From positions 186,001 to 250,000 of the forward strand of contig JBCBIJ010000007.1 in assembly GCA_038524795.1 (NCBI GenBank): DNA of 64,000 bases. Reading direction: 5' to 3'. The stretch's first letter is position 1. The number at the start of each line of letters is the position of its first letter. Positions 43,401-51,157 of this stretch are shown here, in pieces. Under the pieces are notes generated by a model that did not search any database, was not told the origin of the DNA, and worked only from the letters and a program-made list of their open reading frames with translations. The position numbers were made by a program, and so were the translations under genes. This DNA is from CALBPI01 sp038524795 (GTDB lineage Bacteria > Pseudomonadota > Gammaproteobacteria > Steroidobacterales > Woeseiaceae).

Positions 43401-43752
43401 GCTGTTGCCGATTCCGACCGTATTCCGCCCTGATGGGCTGTCGGACAATCCGTACCTGCTGTTCATCCATGCGTTCGAAACGGAGGCCGCCGATGCAACG
43501 CTCATCTACTACGAGTCGACGTTCGGTATCGTGGATGACGCGGGCAACCTGACCGTCGACGCGCCGTCTCAGGCGACGGCCGGCGACACGGTGCCTGTGA
43601 CGATCAACTGGGCTGGCTTGCCGACGGGTCTGCTGGAGAAACAGCTCGGTGCGATCTCGCACAGTGATCCGAACGGTATCCAGAACCTGACGATCATCGA
43701 TATCGAAAACGATCCGGGCGCTTCGATCTGCGACTTCGGTATCTGCCCGTAG
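40465..43752 (+). CDS. Secreted subtilisin-like serine protease (S8) with PA domain
   Basis: This 1095-residue exported protease begins at ATG 40465 with GGGAGAG upstream; the longer open frame has no signal peptide. Order: signal peptide (to about ATSVA), inhibitor I9 propeptide (TYIVQLPDAPG to about 150), then a peptidase S8 domain. Its triad is Asp187 (GVLDTG), His290 (GHGSHTAGT) and Ser621 (SGTSMSGPHIAG), with the oxyanion Asn in ARSAGNDGPG. A PA domain is inserted at about 450-560 (GKIALIARGSCGFVAKIENA). After the catalytic part are a subtilase Fn3-like domain and C-terminal beta domains, with no obvious sorting tag. Probably released by type II secretion to degrade external protein. Confidence 0.93.
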   Translation: MLRYLTAIVAACGIAATSVATELTPPNPSQALAGLEDVTPNQAGTAPMRTYIVQLPDAPGASYEGGVAGFARTAPAEGQTYNADAPHVQAYTTHLVSQHDDVLATLGASDRKIYSYRHALNGFAARLTAGEAESLKRSGTVTAVWEDYAVDVDTNDTSDFLGLNDRGDGLRAALGVTGEDVIIGVLDTGAIQEHPSFSDTGNLLVPEFCAEPANRFETFVCGAIERANSRVVYSEPPARWNGICQAGEAWTEDDCNNKMLGARWYVDGFLAGRGSVVEGEFLSPRDSSGHGSHTAGTAGGNDVTATLNGTPVGQLSGMAPRARLAIYKVCWLSPGATNFSCFFSDSAAATDAAVADGVDVLNFSVGTAASFTDQQDLAFFDASNAGVFIARSAGNDGPGFATTNAGEPWVTSVAASTADGVLFTLGAGINSPASVAGTYSSLEGAITQPLAVSGDVTADLGAASPIEACTPLDNDLTGKIALIARGSCGFVAKIENAANAGASAVLMYTDDRPKVIMGGVATPLSQSIPGVMIDNEPGLALLAELDDGNAVNASLNDATFTTEPRQGNIMAGFSSRGPYLVVEDWVKPDITAPGVSILAPYTTEPADGSAGSLYDYLSGTSMSGPHIAGIGALLREAHPEWSPAQIKSAIMTTARQNVVKEDGATPADPFDYGAGHVDPNKAINPGLTYDAGELDYLVASCGTDTPLLTPGDCAFVEAIGFSTSPADLNLPSIGIGALPGTQTVTRTVTAVGPANTRASGASGNRASGDRGAFFGGRDATPAVPAATRYRAVIDAPEGFEVSVSPSEIVLAAGESASYALTVTNDTAIPNVWEFGSLTWEPESGNGVRSPIAVKALAFITEDEVDGAGAQGSAQFDLTFGYSGEYTAQVHGLNSATPVGTITLADDPDNSFDFSFTDPSTFATLIEDIEPDTAFRRFAMYNEYTTGNDDFDMYLYYCPGRSCTQIASSTNAGSDEAVDVLLPIPTVFRPDGLSDNPYLLFIHAFETEAADATLIYYESTFGIVDDAGNLTVDAPSQATAGDTVPVTINWAGLPTGLLEKQLGAISHSDPNGIQNLTIIDIENDPGASICDFGICP

Positions 43753-43777
43753 TCAACTGACGGGCGACCGCCTGGTG

Positions 43778-43810
43778 AACCCGCCCGGCCTTGGCCGGGC
43801 GGGTTTTTTT
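43778..43810 (+). terminator. Strong terminator after the subtilase gene
   Basis: A 12-bp GC-rich stem (AACCCGCCCGGC / GCCGGGCGGGTT) with loop CTTG is followed by a T-run at 43804-43810. It lies 25 bp after the stop codon and just before the convergent lipoprotein gene. Confidence 0.92.
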
Positions 43811-43817
43811 GTGCGGG

Positions 43818-44516
43818 TCAATCGGCGCCGATCGCAGGACAGAGCACCACACGCTCGAGATCGGTGTGGTAGCTGAAGAGGCGTGGGCCGTGGCTCAGCA
43901 CAATCACGTAGCCTTCCACGGGTGTGGCGGCGTAACTCACGCCAGCCTCGGGGCAGTCGAGGCTCGCGTCGTCAAAGCGTTTGCGGCGCGCGTCCCGGAC
44001 TTTGATGTTATCGGCGGTGACGCCCAGCTGGCTGGCCAGGTCTTCGCGCGCCAGCGTGGCCATACCGGCCCAGGCGAGTTCACGCTTGGGTGTTAGTTCG
44101 GCAACGGGCTTGCTGCGCTTGCACAGGAATGGCTTGCCGCCCGCTTCGTGCAGGACGTGGATTTCGCCCCGTGCGCGCACGGCGATTTTGTGACCGGGCG
44201 TGATGACCTGGGCGTAGGCCTGGCCGGGTTGCGGGCAGCCGATGCTTGAGTCAGGCCAGTCGACGGGCCGGACGCTGACCACCGTGACCTGTGAGATGGG
44301 AATGCTCATCTCTTCGGAGAGCACAGCGACAGCACGCATCGAAATATTGACCTCGGCGCTTTCAAGCGCGCGCTGAGTGCCATCGGGCAGGATGACTCGG
44401 GCCTTCGAGTCGGTGCTCTGCTTGCCCTCGGCGTCGTTGTTGGCATTGCTGTTGGCGTCGCAGCCGGCGGCAACCATGAGCAGTGCGAGCATCAGTTTCG
44501 GGTAAGCCGTATTCAT
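43818..44516 (-). CDS. Hypothetical lipoprotein with duplicated Cys-Pro module
   Basis: This 232-residue protein has a lipobox VAAGC (Cys19), a polar Asn/Asp-rich linker, and two similar modules. Module one contains DWPDSSIGCPQPGQAYAQVITPGHKIAV and ends in GKPFLC. Module two contains FDDASLDCPEAGVSYAATPVEGYVIVL and ends in ERVVLC. Each has one Cys-Pro and one terminal Cys, likely a disulfide, and a following strand-turn-strand. Short proteins and domains with DxSLGCPxPG occur in many bacteria without a known function. The gene stands alone between two terminated units, with the exporter gene 164 bp away on the same strand. Confidence 0.7.
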   Translation of the reverse strand: MNTAYPKLMLALLMVAAGCDANSNANNDAEGKQSTDSKARVILPDGTQRALESAEVNISMRAVAVLSEEMSIPISQVTVVSVRPVDWPDSSIGCPQPGQAYAQVITPGHKIAVRARGEIHVLHEAGGKPFLCKRSKPVAELTPKRELAWAGMATLAREDLASQLGVTADNIKVRDARRKRFDDASLDCPEAGVSYAATPVEGYVIVLSHGPRLFSYHTDLERVVLCPAIGAD

Positions 44517-44680
44517 GAGGTGTCTCTTGTCGTGTCACGGGGGTTAAGACCATGCCGGCAGCAACAGGTGCCGCAAGCCGGGTAGTCGCGCGGCGCAGTC
44601 TAGCGCGTTGCGCGCGCGTCGTCAGACCCCATCGGATCGGCGCCTGGCTTGGAGAGACGCTCGCGAGACGCGCTGAGGGC

Positions 44681-47212
44681 CTACTGGCCGTAAGGCCGGA
44701 ATACGCGCAGCAGCAACGGCAATAGCGTGATGTTGACGAGCAACGCCGTGACCATGGCCAGTGCGGTTAACGACCCAAAGTAGATCGTCGGGTTGAAGTT
44801 CGAGAGCACGAGCACCACGAAGCCAAGGGTGATGCACAGCGACGTGTAGAGCATGGCGCGGCCGATACTGTCGTGCGCCCGGAGTGCCGCGTGCTCGTAG
44901 CTGCGGTCGCGTAGCCACTCCGTCTCGAATCGGTGCACGTAATGGATGGCATTGTCGACGCCGATACCGATGGTGATTGCGGCAATCGTGATCGTCATGA
45001 TGTCCAGCGGAATGCCGGCCCAGCCCAAAACGCCAAGCACCACCGCTGCTGGCAGGAGATTCGGGATGATGGCCACAACGGCAACAGCCAGCGACCGGAA
45101 CGAAATGACGAACGTGATCAGAATCGCAATGAAGATCACGCCGATGGTCTGGATCTGCGAGCTGAACAGACTCTGCAACAGGTTGTTGTAGAGCACGATC
45201 ATGCCGCTGACGTTGAGTTCTTCGCCCGTGCCCGCACGCAGTGCCCGGATATCGGTCTGAATTTTCTCGAGCAGCGCCTGACGGTCGAGACCGACGCTGC
45301 CCTCAAGCACGCGTACGGCGATGCGCAATTGCTGCCCGTCCTCAGACAGATAGGGGGCGATCAGTTCCGAGCGGATGTCATCCGGGAGCTTGCGCTCAAG
45401 AATGGCCAACGCAAAGTTGTCGGCCGCGATGTCCTGATCAATCTCGGCCAGCACGCGGATCGTCGAGTGCAGGCTCATGACATTGCCCGTTTCGGGCAGT
45501 GACTCGAGATATTCGTGGATGGCCGCAATCTCGGCGAAGCGCGCTGTGCGGAACCAGTAGCTCGTGGCGGTGAGGCCCGCATCGGCATCCGCATCGGCAT
45601 AAGGGTCGTCAAACTCGTCACCGAATTCGTCATCGAGATCCGCGAACTCGTCATCGAAGTCATCCGAACCACTGCCATCGCGCGCGGCGTCGGTGGCTGC
45701 GCTTGGCTCGGCGGCTTCCGGCGCCGGCGCATCGATGAGTACGTCGAGTGGCGTTGTGCCACCCAGGCGGGCGTCGATGAGCGCGAGGCCGCGGTGGATG
45801 TCGGTACGCTTGTCAAAGTAGTCGATGAAGCGGTTATCGACGGTCAGCTTTTGGATGCCGAGCACGGCCAGCACCGTTATGACTGACAGTGTGGCGACCA
45901 GCGCCATGCCATGTCGCTCCGCGGTTGCGGCAAGCCTGCGCAGCCAGGGACCCAGCACATCGGGTGCGCGCCGCAGCTTGGCACCGGGCAGGATCATGAG
46001 CAGCGCCGGGAACAGGGTGTAGGCAGCGATCAGCGATGCCCAAAGCGAGAACACCATGATCCAGCCAAAGTCGATGACGGGGCGGATGTCGCTGACCACC
46101 AGCGAGCCGAACGCCACGGCCGTCGTCAGTACCGTGAAGAAGCAGGGCGCCAGTTTGTCGCGCAGGGTTTGCGAAACGAGGCTGCGCGGGTCAAGCGAGG
46201 GGTCCTGCTCCTGCAATTCGCGGTGGCGAACGGCCAGGTGAATCGTCAGCGAAAAGCTGAAGATGAGTAGCAACGCGAGAAAGTTCGAAGACACGATGGT
46301 CACGGGCCAACCGGTCAGTCCCAGAAAGCCCGTGGTGCAGACGCCGACTACGGCCGCCGTGAGCATGGGCACAAGGACCCATCGCGGCTGCCGGAAGATG
46401 ACCAGCAGCAACGCGGCGAGAATGAAGATGACCGCAATGCCGAAGGTGGCGACGTCGCGTTCGATGTAGCGCGTGATGTCACGGGCGATGAGGGGCAGGC
46501 CGCCGACGCTGACCTCGGCGCGGTCGGCGTACTCGGCCACGATGCTGCGCACAGTGTCGACCAGTACGCCTTCCTCGGCCATCAGTTGCTCGCGGTATGT
46601 GCTGAGCGCCTCATCGGCCTCGCGCAGTGCAGGGCCATTGCGCTCACTACGGGGTACGTCGCGCAGGCTGTCGCGGCGGTCGAGCAGGGTGTAGAAGGTC
46701 TCGTCGCGTTCCAGCGTGACCTGAATAGCTGCCGTCTGACCATCGGCCGAGACGAGCGCGTTCTTGTAGAGCGGACTCTCGCGCAGTTCCTCGGCAGCGG
46801 CCTCGCGATCGGTGTCCGGGTCGGCCAGCGTCGGTATGCCGTTCTCGAGTGCGTCAAGCGTCAAGCCCCGGACCAGAGGCACGTCGAGTACTGTGGTGAC
46901 GCGCGCGACGCGATTGACGGCGGCCAGCCGGTCCCGTAGCTCGGCCAGCATCTCTAAGCTTTCGTCCGAGAACAGACCGGCCTCGGGTGTCCAGGTGACA
47001 ATCAGAAAGTCGTCGGTGCCGTACTGCGCGCGGACCTCACGGTAGAAATCCAACGACGCGTCGTTTTCAAGCACCAGCGAATCCGCTGACACGTCCATCT
47101 GGAAGCGCGGAATAAACGCCGCCAATACCAGCGTCACGATGGCGATCAGAACCAGCGTGAGCCTCGGGCGATCAATGACGAGCGCCTCGTAGGCGCGGGG
47201 CAGTGATTTCAT
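44681..47212 (-). CDS. MMPL/RND superfamily exporter (hopanoid-transporter-like)
   Basis: This 843-residue inner-membrane protein has two MMPL halves, each with one leading helix, a periplasmic loop and a bundle of five helices. The halves start at ALVIDRPRLTLVLIAIVTLVLAAFIPRF and at AATAERHGMALVATLSVITVLAVLGI. Conserved features include VSVGGLPLIARDITRYI before helix 2 and GVDNAIHYVHRFETEW in the second half. Such proteins export lipids or hydrophobic compounds by proton motive force. Residues about 530-580 of the second periplasmic loop are an acidic run of repeated Asp, Glu and Phe. The start is put at ATG 47212 for similarity; a start at 47275 adds a Pro-rich extension. No clear ribosome site is seen for either. 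Confidence 0.85.
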   Translation of the reverse strand: MKSLPRAYEALVIDRPRLTLVLIAIVTLVLAAFIPRFQMDVSADSLVLENDASLDFYREVRAQYGTDDFLIVTWTPEAGLFSDESLEMLAELRDRLAAVNRVARVTTVLDVPLVRGLTLDALENGIPTLADPDTDREAAAEELRESPLYKNALVSADGQTAAIQVTLERDETFYTLLDRRDSLRDVPRSERNGPALREADEALSTYREQLMAEEGVLVDTVRSIVAEYADRAEVSVGGLPLIARDITRYIERDVATFGIAVIFILAALLLVIFRQPRWVLVPMLTAAVVGVCTTGFLGLTGWPVTIVSSNFLALLLIFSFSLTIHLAVRHRELQEQDPSLDPRSLVSQTLRDKLAPCFFTVLTTAVAFGSLVVSDIRPVIDFGWIMVFSLWASLIAAYTLFPALLMILPGAKLRRAPDVLGPWLRRLAATAERHGMALVATLSVITVLAVLGIQKLTVDNRFIDYFDKRTDIHRGLALIDARLGGTTPLDVLIDAPAPEAAEPSAATDAARDGSGSDDFDDEFADLDDEFGDEFDDPYADADADAGLTATSYWFRTARFAEIAAIHEYLESLPETGNVMSLHSTIRVLAEIDQDIAADNFALAILERKLPDDIRSELIAPYLSEDGQQLRIAVRVLEGSVGLDRQALLEKIQTDIRALRAGTGEELNVSGMIVLYNNLLQSLFSSQIQTIGVIFIAILITFVISFRSLAVAVVAIIPNLLPAAVVLGVLGWAGIPLDIMTITIAAITIGIGVDNAIHYVHRFETEWLRDRSYEHAALRAHDSIGRAMLYTSLCITLGFVVLVLSNFNPTIYFGSLTALAMVTALLVNITLLPLLLRVFRPYGQ

Positions 47213-47317
47213 GGGGGGTGGGGGCAACTCGTGGTTGGCAGGGCGAATGGTATCGGGCCTGCGTCCTCGGTACATCTGTTATGTGAGCTTCGACAGCGCC
47301 GGCGGGCGCGGGGTTCC

Positions 47318-48427
47318 TCAGCCCCCGGACGCCAGAAAGGCGGCGCCCGCATGGAGGCTTCCTGTCTTACTGTCGAACAGCGTCGCATTCTCCCAGTGCG
47401 ACCCTTGCCCCCAGCGCGTCTTGCAGCGCGTCGAGATCCAGGCCGGCTCCCAATAGACGGTGCCCAGCCCGCCCGCGTCTTGCACCGTGCGCTGCAGATC
47501 GACAAGCCAGCGGCGCTGGCCGTCGATACTCGCCGGGTAGCCCGCGACAAGTGCGTCCTCACCGAGCAGGTTGTGGGCGTCGTCCTCGGCGTCCAGCGTC
47601 CAGGGATAGGCCGTCTCAACGATCACCACGTCGCGCCCGAACTGCGTGCGCAACGCGGCGACAAAGGGTCCAACGGCATCGAAAGGCGTCGACGACCAGC
47701 GGGGGTAGTAGCTCACACCGATGAGGTCGAAGTCCTCAACGCCCGCCGCCACCGCACCTTCGAACCAGCCCACCACATTCTCGGGTTGCGCCACGTGCAG
47801 CATCACCCTGATCTCGTGATCATGACGCTCGGCGACGCGGCGCACCGCGCGGATACCCGCGTTAAGAAAGGGTGCATTGCGCGACCAGCGCACGGGCGTC
47901 TTTTCGTCGATCTCTTGGGTGATCAGCAGGTCCGTGTTCGTCTCGTTGCCCACCTGAACGACATCGGGCAACAGCCCGTCTGCGGCCAGCGACTCGAGTG
48001 TGCGTTCCGTGTAGGCGCCGAGCGCAGCAGCCAATTCGGGTTCGTCCAGGTCGCGCCAGGCGGCCGGCACGAGTTGTTTACCCGGGTGCGCCCAGTCGTC
48101 GGAGTAGTGAAAGTCGAGCAGTACGCGCAGGCCGAGTCCGCGCGCGCGGCGGATGCTCTTGCGCACATCGTCCAGCGTTGAGTACCGCGTCCACTCGGGC
48201 GTGTGCCAGAGACGCAAACGTACGATATTGGCGCCAGCGGCGGCGAAGATGGCGTAAGGGTCTTCGCGCCCCGCGTCATCGCGGTACTGCGCCCCACAGT
48301 CCTCGAGCTCGTTCACGTATGAGAGATCGACACCGCGCCAGGCGGCGCGCTCGGCAGATGACGCGTCGGGACACAACAGCAACACTGCTATCGCGGTCGC
48401 CCCGGCAAGAAAGGCCACTCGATTCAC
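47318..48427 (-). CDS. GH53 arabinogalactan endo-beta-1,4-galactanase
   Basis: This 369-residue exported enzyme has a signal peptide (to about SSA25) and a single GH53 TIM barrel. Family landmarks are RGVDLSYVNELEDCGAQYRD near the start, ANIVRLRLWHTP, LDFHYSDDWAHPGKQ, the acid/base Glu162 in VVQVGNETN, GVSYYPRWS, the nucleophile Glu271 in VIVETAYPWT, and a final GTVYWEPAW. It hydrolyses beta-1,4-galactan side chains of pectin or related algal and plant polymers outside the cytoplasm. It stands alone, with no GH2/GH42 galactosidase or SusD next to it. The 270 bp between it and the next gene (48428-48697) hold nothing recognisable. Confidence 0.93.
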   Translation of the reverse strand: MNRVAFLAGATAIAVLLLCPDASSAERAAWRGVDLSYVNELEDCGAQYRDDAGREDPYAIFAAAGANIVRLRLWHTPEWTRYSTLDDVRKSIRRARGLGLRVLLDFHYSDDWAHPGKQLVPAAWRDLDEPELAAALGAYTERTLESLAADGLLPDVVQVGNETNTDLLITQEIDEKTPVRWSRNAPFLNAGIRAVRRVAERHDHEIRVMLHVAQPENVVGWFEGAVAAGVEDFDLIGVSYYPRWSSTPFDAVGPFVAALRTQFGRDVVIVETAYPWTLDAEDDAHNLLGEDALVAGYPASIDGQRRWLVDLQRTVQDAGGLGTVYWEPAWISTRCKTRWGQGSHWENATLFDSKTGSLHAGAAFLASGG

Positions 48428-48697
48428 CGGCCAACGATAGCGCCCAGCGCCAGGGCGCTACAAGCAAACGGGATTTGTGGGTGCTTCCGCATGCGGCGTG
48501 CACACGACAGCGCTCCCCGGCGCGGTTGTTGATCCGCACACGACTCCTGTTAGGCAGATTCGCCAATGCCGCGCATCGACGCGCCGGGTCGGGGCAGGAC
48601 GGCTTCCGTCCCTGGAAGCGCAGTCCTTGCGCCGCCGCCTGCCCCGGTCGCTCGGCCTCCTTGCCGGGGCGTCCCTCCAGCACACGTTGAACGTCAC

Positions 48698-49918
48698 TCA
48701 GGCGCTATGCGGCACCCGGTCATGAGACGTTGAAAAAGCGTCGGACTCAATGAGCCCGATGAGTTCCTGCGCGGGTACCGCAGGGCTGAACAGAAAACCC
48801 TGGCCCGTATCGCAGCCGGCGTCCGTCAGGAAGCCGAGCATGTCTTCGTCCTCGATACCTTCCGCGCACGCGCTCATGTCAAAGTTGTGAGCAAGCTCCA
48901 CGAGCGCCGATACGAGCGTCCGCGCGTTGGCGCTCTTGCTGATCTCGAGCACAAAGGACTTGTCGATTTTGAGCTCGCTGAACGGCAGGCGGAAGAGGTG
49001 TTGCATCGACGAGAATCCGATACCGAAGTCGTCCATGGCGACATCAAAGCCTTTGACGCGCAGCCGCGTGAGGATGTCCATGGTCAGCGCCGGGTCGGCC
49101 ATCGCCGCGGTTTCCGTGATCTCGAGAATCAGTCGGTCGGGCGTGAGCCCGTGCGTGCTCAGCATCGTGGCCAGTCTGTCGGGTAGCTCCAGGTCGCCGA
49201 GCAGGGCGCCTGAGATATTGACGCTGGCCGTGAGCCGATGACCCGCTGCATCCCAGCGGGCCACCTGCTCGATGGTTTCGCGGAGCACATAATTGGTCAG
49301 CGCGCCGATCGCGCCGGAGCGCTCGGCAATGGGAATAAAAGCGTCGGGCATAACGAGACCGTGCTGCGCGTGTTGCCAGCGGCACAGCGCCTCCACACCA
49401 GATATAACCCAGCGTTCGCCGTTACGAGTGACGCGTGGCTGGTAGTGCACCATGAGCTCGCCGCGTTCGATGCCGTGGCGCAGATCGGCAGCCGTGAGCA
49501 CCTTCTCGAAACGCCACTCTTCGGCGAGCAGGGCACGCAGTTGCGCAATGTCGAACGGCTTGCGCAGTGTGCCCGCGACGTCAAGGTCGAGCGTGCGCGC
49601 GAGGTCGCTGGCCGTGGCAAGCACTCGTTTGCACAATCCGCTGATGAGATAGATGCGGGCACGAATACGCTTTGCCGACAGCTGACGCAACACCTCGATG
49701 CCGTCGCACCCAGGCATGCTGAGGTCGAGTGTGATGACGGCTGGGGCGCGTTCTTCGGCGGCGTCTGCCGCGTCTTCGCTGCGGCCGCAGTCGGTGACTT
49801 CGAATCCTTGTCGTTCTGCGACGGATCGAATCAGCCCGCGAATGCCCGCGTCGTCGTCGATGATCAGCATCGTGCCGGGCTGCGGCTTACGACTCTTAAA
49901 TGCCGTCTGTGTCTTCAT
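48698..49918 (-). CDS. Response regulator with EAL domain (c-di-GMP phosphodiesterase)
   Basis: This 406-residue protein has an N-terminal receiver domain (about 15-135) with acidic Asp21-23, phosphoacceptor Asp65 (VITLDLSMPG) and Lys120. An EAL domain follows (about 140-395) with the signature EAL at 176-178, VNISG, the metal-binding DDFGIGFSS, IDKSFV, CAEGIED and GQGFLFSPA. All residues needed for hydrolysis of c-di-GMP to pGpG appear intact, so it is likely an active phosphodiesterase switched by phosphorylation. No histidine kinase is adjacent. The neighbouring LuxR-type regulator and the giant surface protein gene suggest a link with attachment. Confidence 0.93.
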   Translation of the reverse strand: MKTQTAFKSRKPQPGTMLIIDDDAGIRGLIRSVAERQGFEVTDCGRSEDAADAAEERAPAVITLDLSMPGCDGIEVLRQLSAKRIRARIYLISGLCKRVLATASDLARTLDLDVAGTLRKPFDIAQLRALLAEEWRFEKVLTAADLRHGIERGELMVHYQPRVTRNGERWVISGVEALCRWQHAQHGLVMPDAFIPIAERSGAIGALTNYVLRETIEQVARWDAAGHRLTASVNISGALLGDLELPDRLATMLSTHGLTPDRLILEITETAAMADPALTMDILTRLRVKGFDVAMDDFGIGFSSMQHLFRLPFSELKIDKSFVLEISKSANARTLVSALVELAHNFDMSACAEGIEDEDMLGFLTDAGCDTGQGFLFSPAVPAQELIGLIESDAFSTSHDRVPHSA

Positions 49919-50111
49919 GCCCCTTCCTTGGTTTGCGAGTCACCGTCCGTGGCATCTCGCGGCGCAATCACCCGGCCGTGTGCGTCGTAGGTGTTGCTAG
50001 ATACCCATACTCGGTTGGGCGTGCCCCCATGAACAGAGGGCCGATTGGCGACGCATTGTGGGGACTGTTGCTGACAGCCTCCCAAATTATTGTCAAACGA
50101 GGGGTTTGGGC

Positions 50112-50771
50112 TCAGTCGAGGCCGGCTTTGACGCTGTAGCGGATGATCTCCGCGGCCGTCTTCAGGCCTGTCTTCTCGGCGATGCGGGCGCGATAGGTGG
50201 CGATGGTCTTCTCGCTGATGCCGAGTTGGCGGGAGATCTCCTTGGCCGTGTTGGCCTGGGCGACGAGACGGAACACATCGAACTCACGCTTAGAGAGTTG
50301 TTCGTGGGGTGCCTGCACCGCTTGGCCCGCGAACGCGGCCTGCATGTCGCGGCGCAGATCGGGGCTCAGGAAAACCTCGCCGGCCAGCGCTGATTCGATG
50401 GCCTCCTCAAGATGCTCGGCGGCCGAGTCCTTGCTGACGTAGCCGCTGGCGCCCTTCTGCAGGCACGATTGCGCGATCCGCAATTCCTGGAAGACCGTGA
50501 GCATGACCGTTCGGGTTGGGTAACCCAGCGCGACGACGCGGTCGAGGACCTCGATGCCGCTGCCGTCCCCGAGATCGACGTCAAGCAGCAACAAGTCGGG
50601 CTGCTCCGATTCGGCGAGTCGCAGCGCGTCGGCCTGGTTTTCAGCCTCGATGATGGTGGCGCTGGGAAAGCGCGCCTGGATAACAGACACCACACCACGG
50701 CGAACCACGGCGTGGTTGTCCACGACGAGGACCGTGAGTGCAGCATCGGGTTTGAGCTCGGGCTGGTTCAT
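50112..50771 (-). CDS. LuxR-family (NarL/FixJ) response regulator
   Basis: This 219-residue protein has a receiver domain (residues 12-130; acidic Asp18, phosphoacceptor Asp64 in LLLLDVDLGDG, Thr at MLTVF, Lys in YVSKD) and a C-terminal LuxR helix-turn-helix (QLSKREFDVFRLVAQANTAKEISRQLGISEKTIATYRARIAEK). It should bind DNA as a dimer after phosphorylation. It is on the same strand as the REC-EAL gene, 193 bp upstream of it, and divergent from the giant surface protein gene, whose promoter it could control. No sensor kinase lies in the window next to it. Confidence 0.93.
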   Translation of the reverse strand: MNQPELKPDAALTVLVVDNHAVVRRGVVSVIQARFPSATIIEAENQADALRLAESEQPDLLLLDVDLGDGSGIEVLDRVVALGYPTRTVMLTVFQELRIAQSCLQKGASGYVSKDSAAEHLEEAIESALAGEVFLSPDLRRDMQAAFAGQAVQAPHEQLSKREFDVFRLVAQANTAKEISRQLGISEKTIATYRARIAEKTGLKTAAEIIRYSVKAGLD

Positions 50772-51157
50772 CCGTGGCCTTTGCTGGGCAGGTTCGCTTC
50801 CGGCGTCCGCCTGTCATTTTGCCCGAAGCGGGGCCGGCTGTCAGACAGGACGTGACATCTGTTTACCCCCTAGCGGCCGATCTGCGACAAAGTGGCGCGC
50901 ACCCCGGGGGTGACGGGTGCACGCCTGGGCGGTCGTCGCGCCGTGACCGGGCTCACGTAACGTGCATGTAAACCACGGAATCACTGGTTAATTAACCGCT
51001 TACGTCGCTATGCTGCACCTGCGGCACGGCTAAAACGAGACCTGGTTCTCGCCGGCCGCCCATCAAACTGGCATACATTATGTGCAAATCGCGCCACCGG
51101 GCGCGGCCCGTCGCGTTGCGCGATGGGCCCCAGGGACACAGGGAGAGGTTGTCCGTG
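50772..51157. other. Intergenic region before the giant surface protein gene
   Basis: The 386 bp between the divergent luxR-type gene and the giant gene hold a perfect 12-bp palindrome GGTTAATTAACC at 50986-50997, in an AT-rich patch, which may be an operator. A strong ribosome site (GGGAGAGG) lies at 51141-51148. No other gene is visible. Confidence 0.55.
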
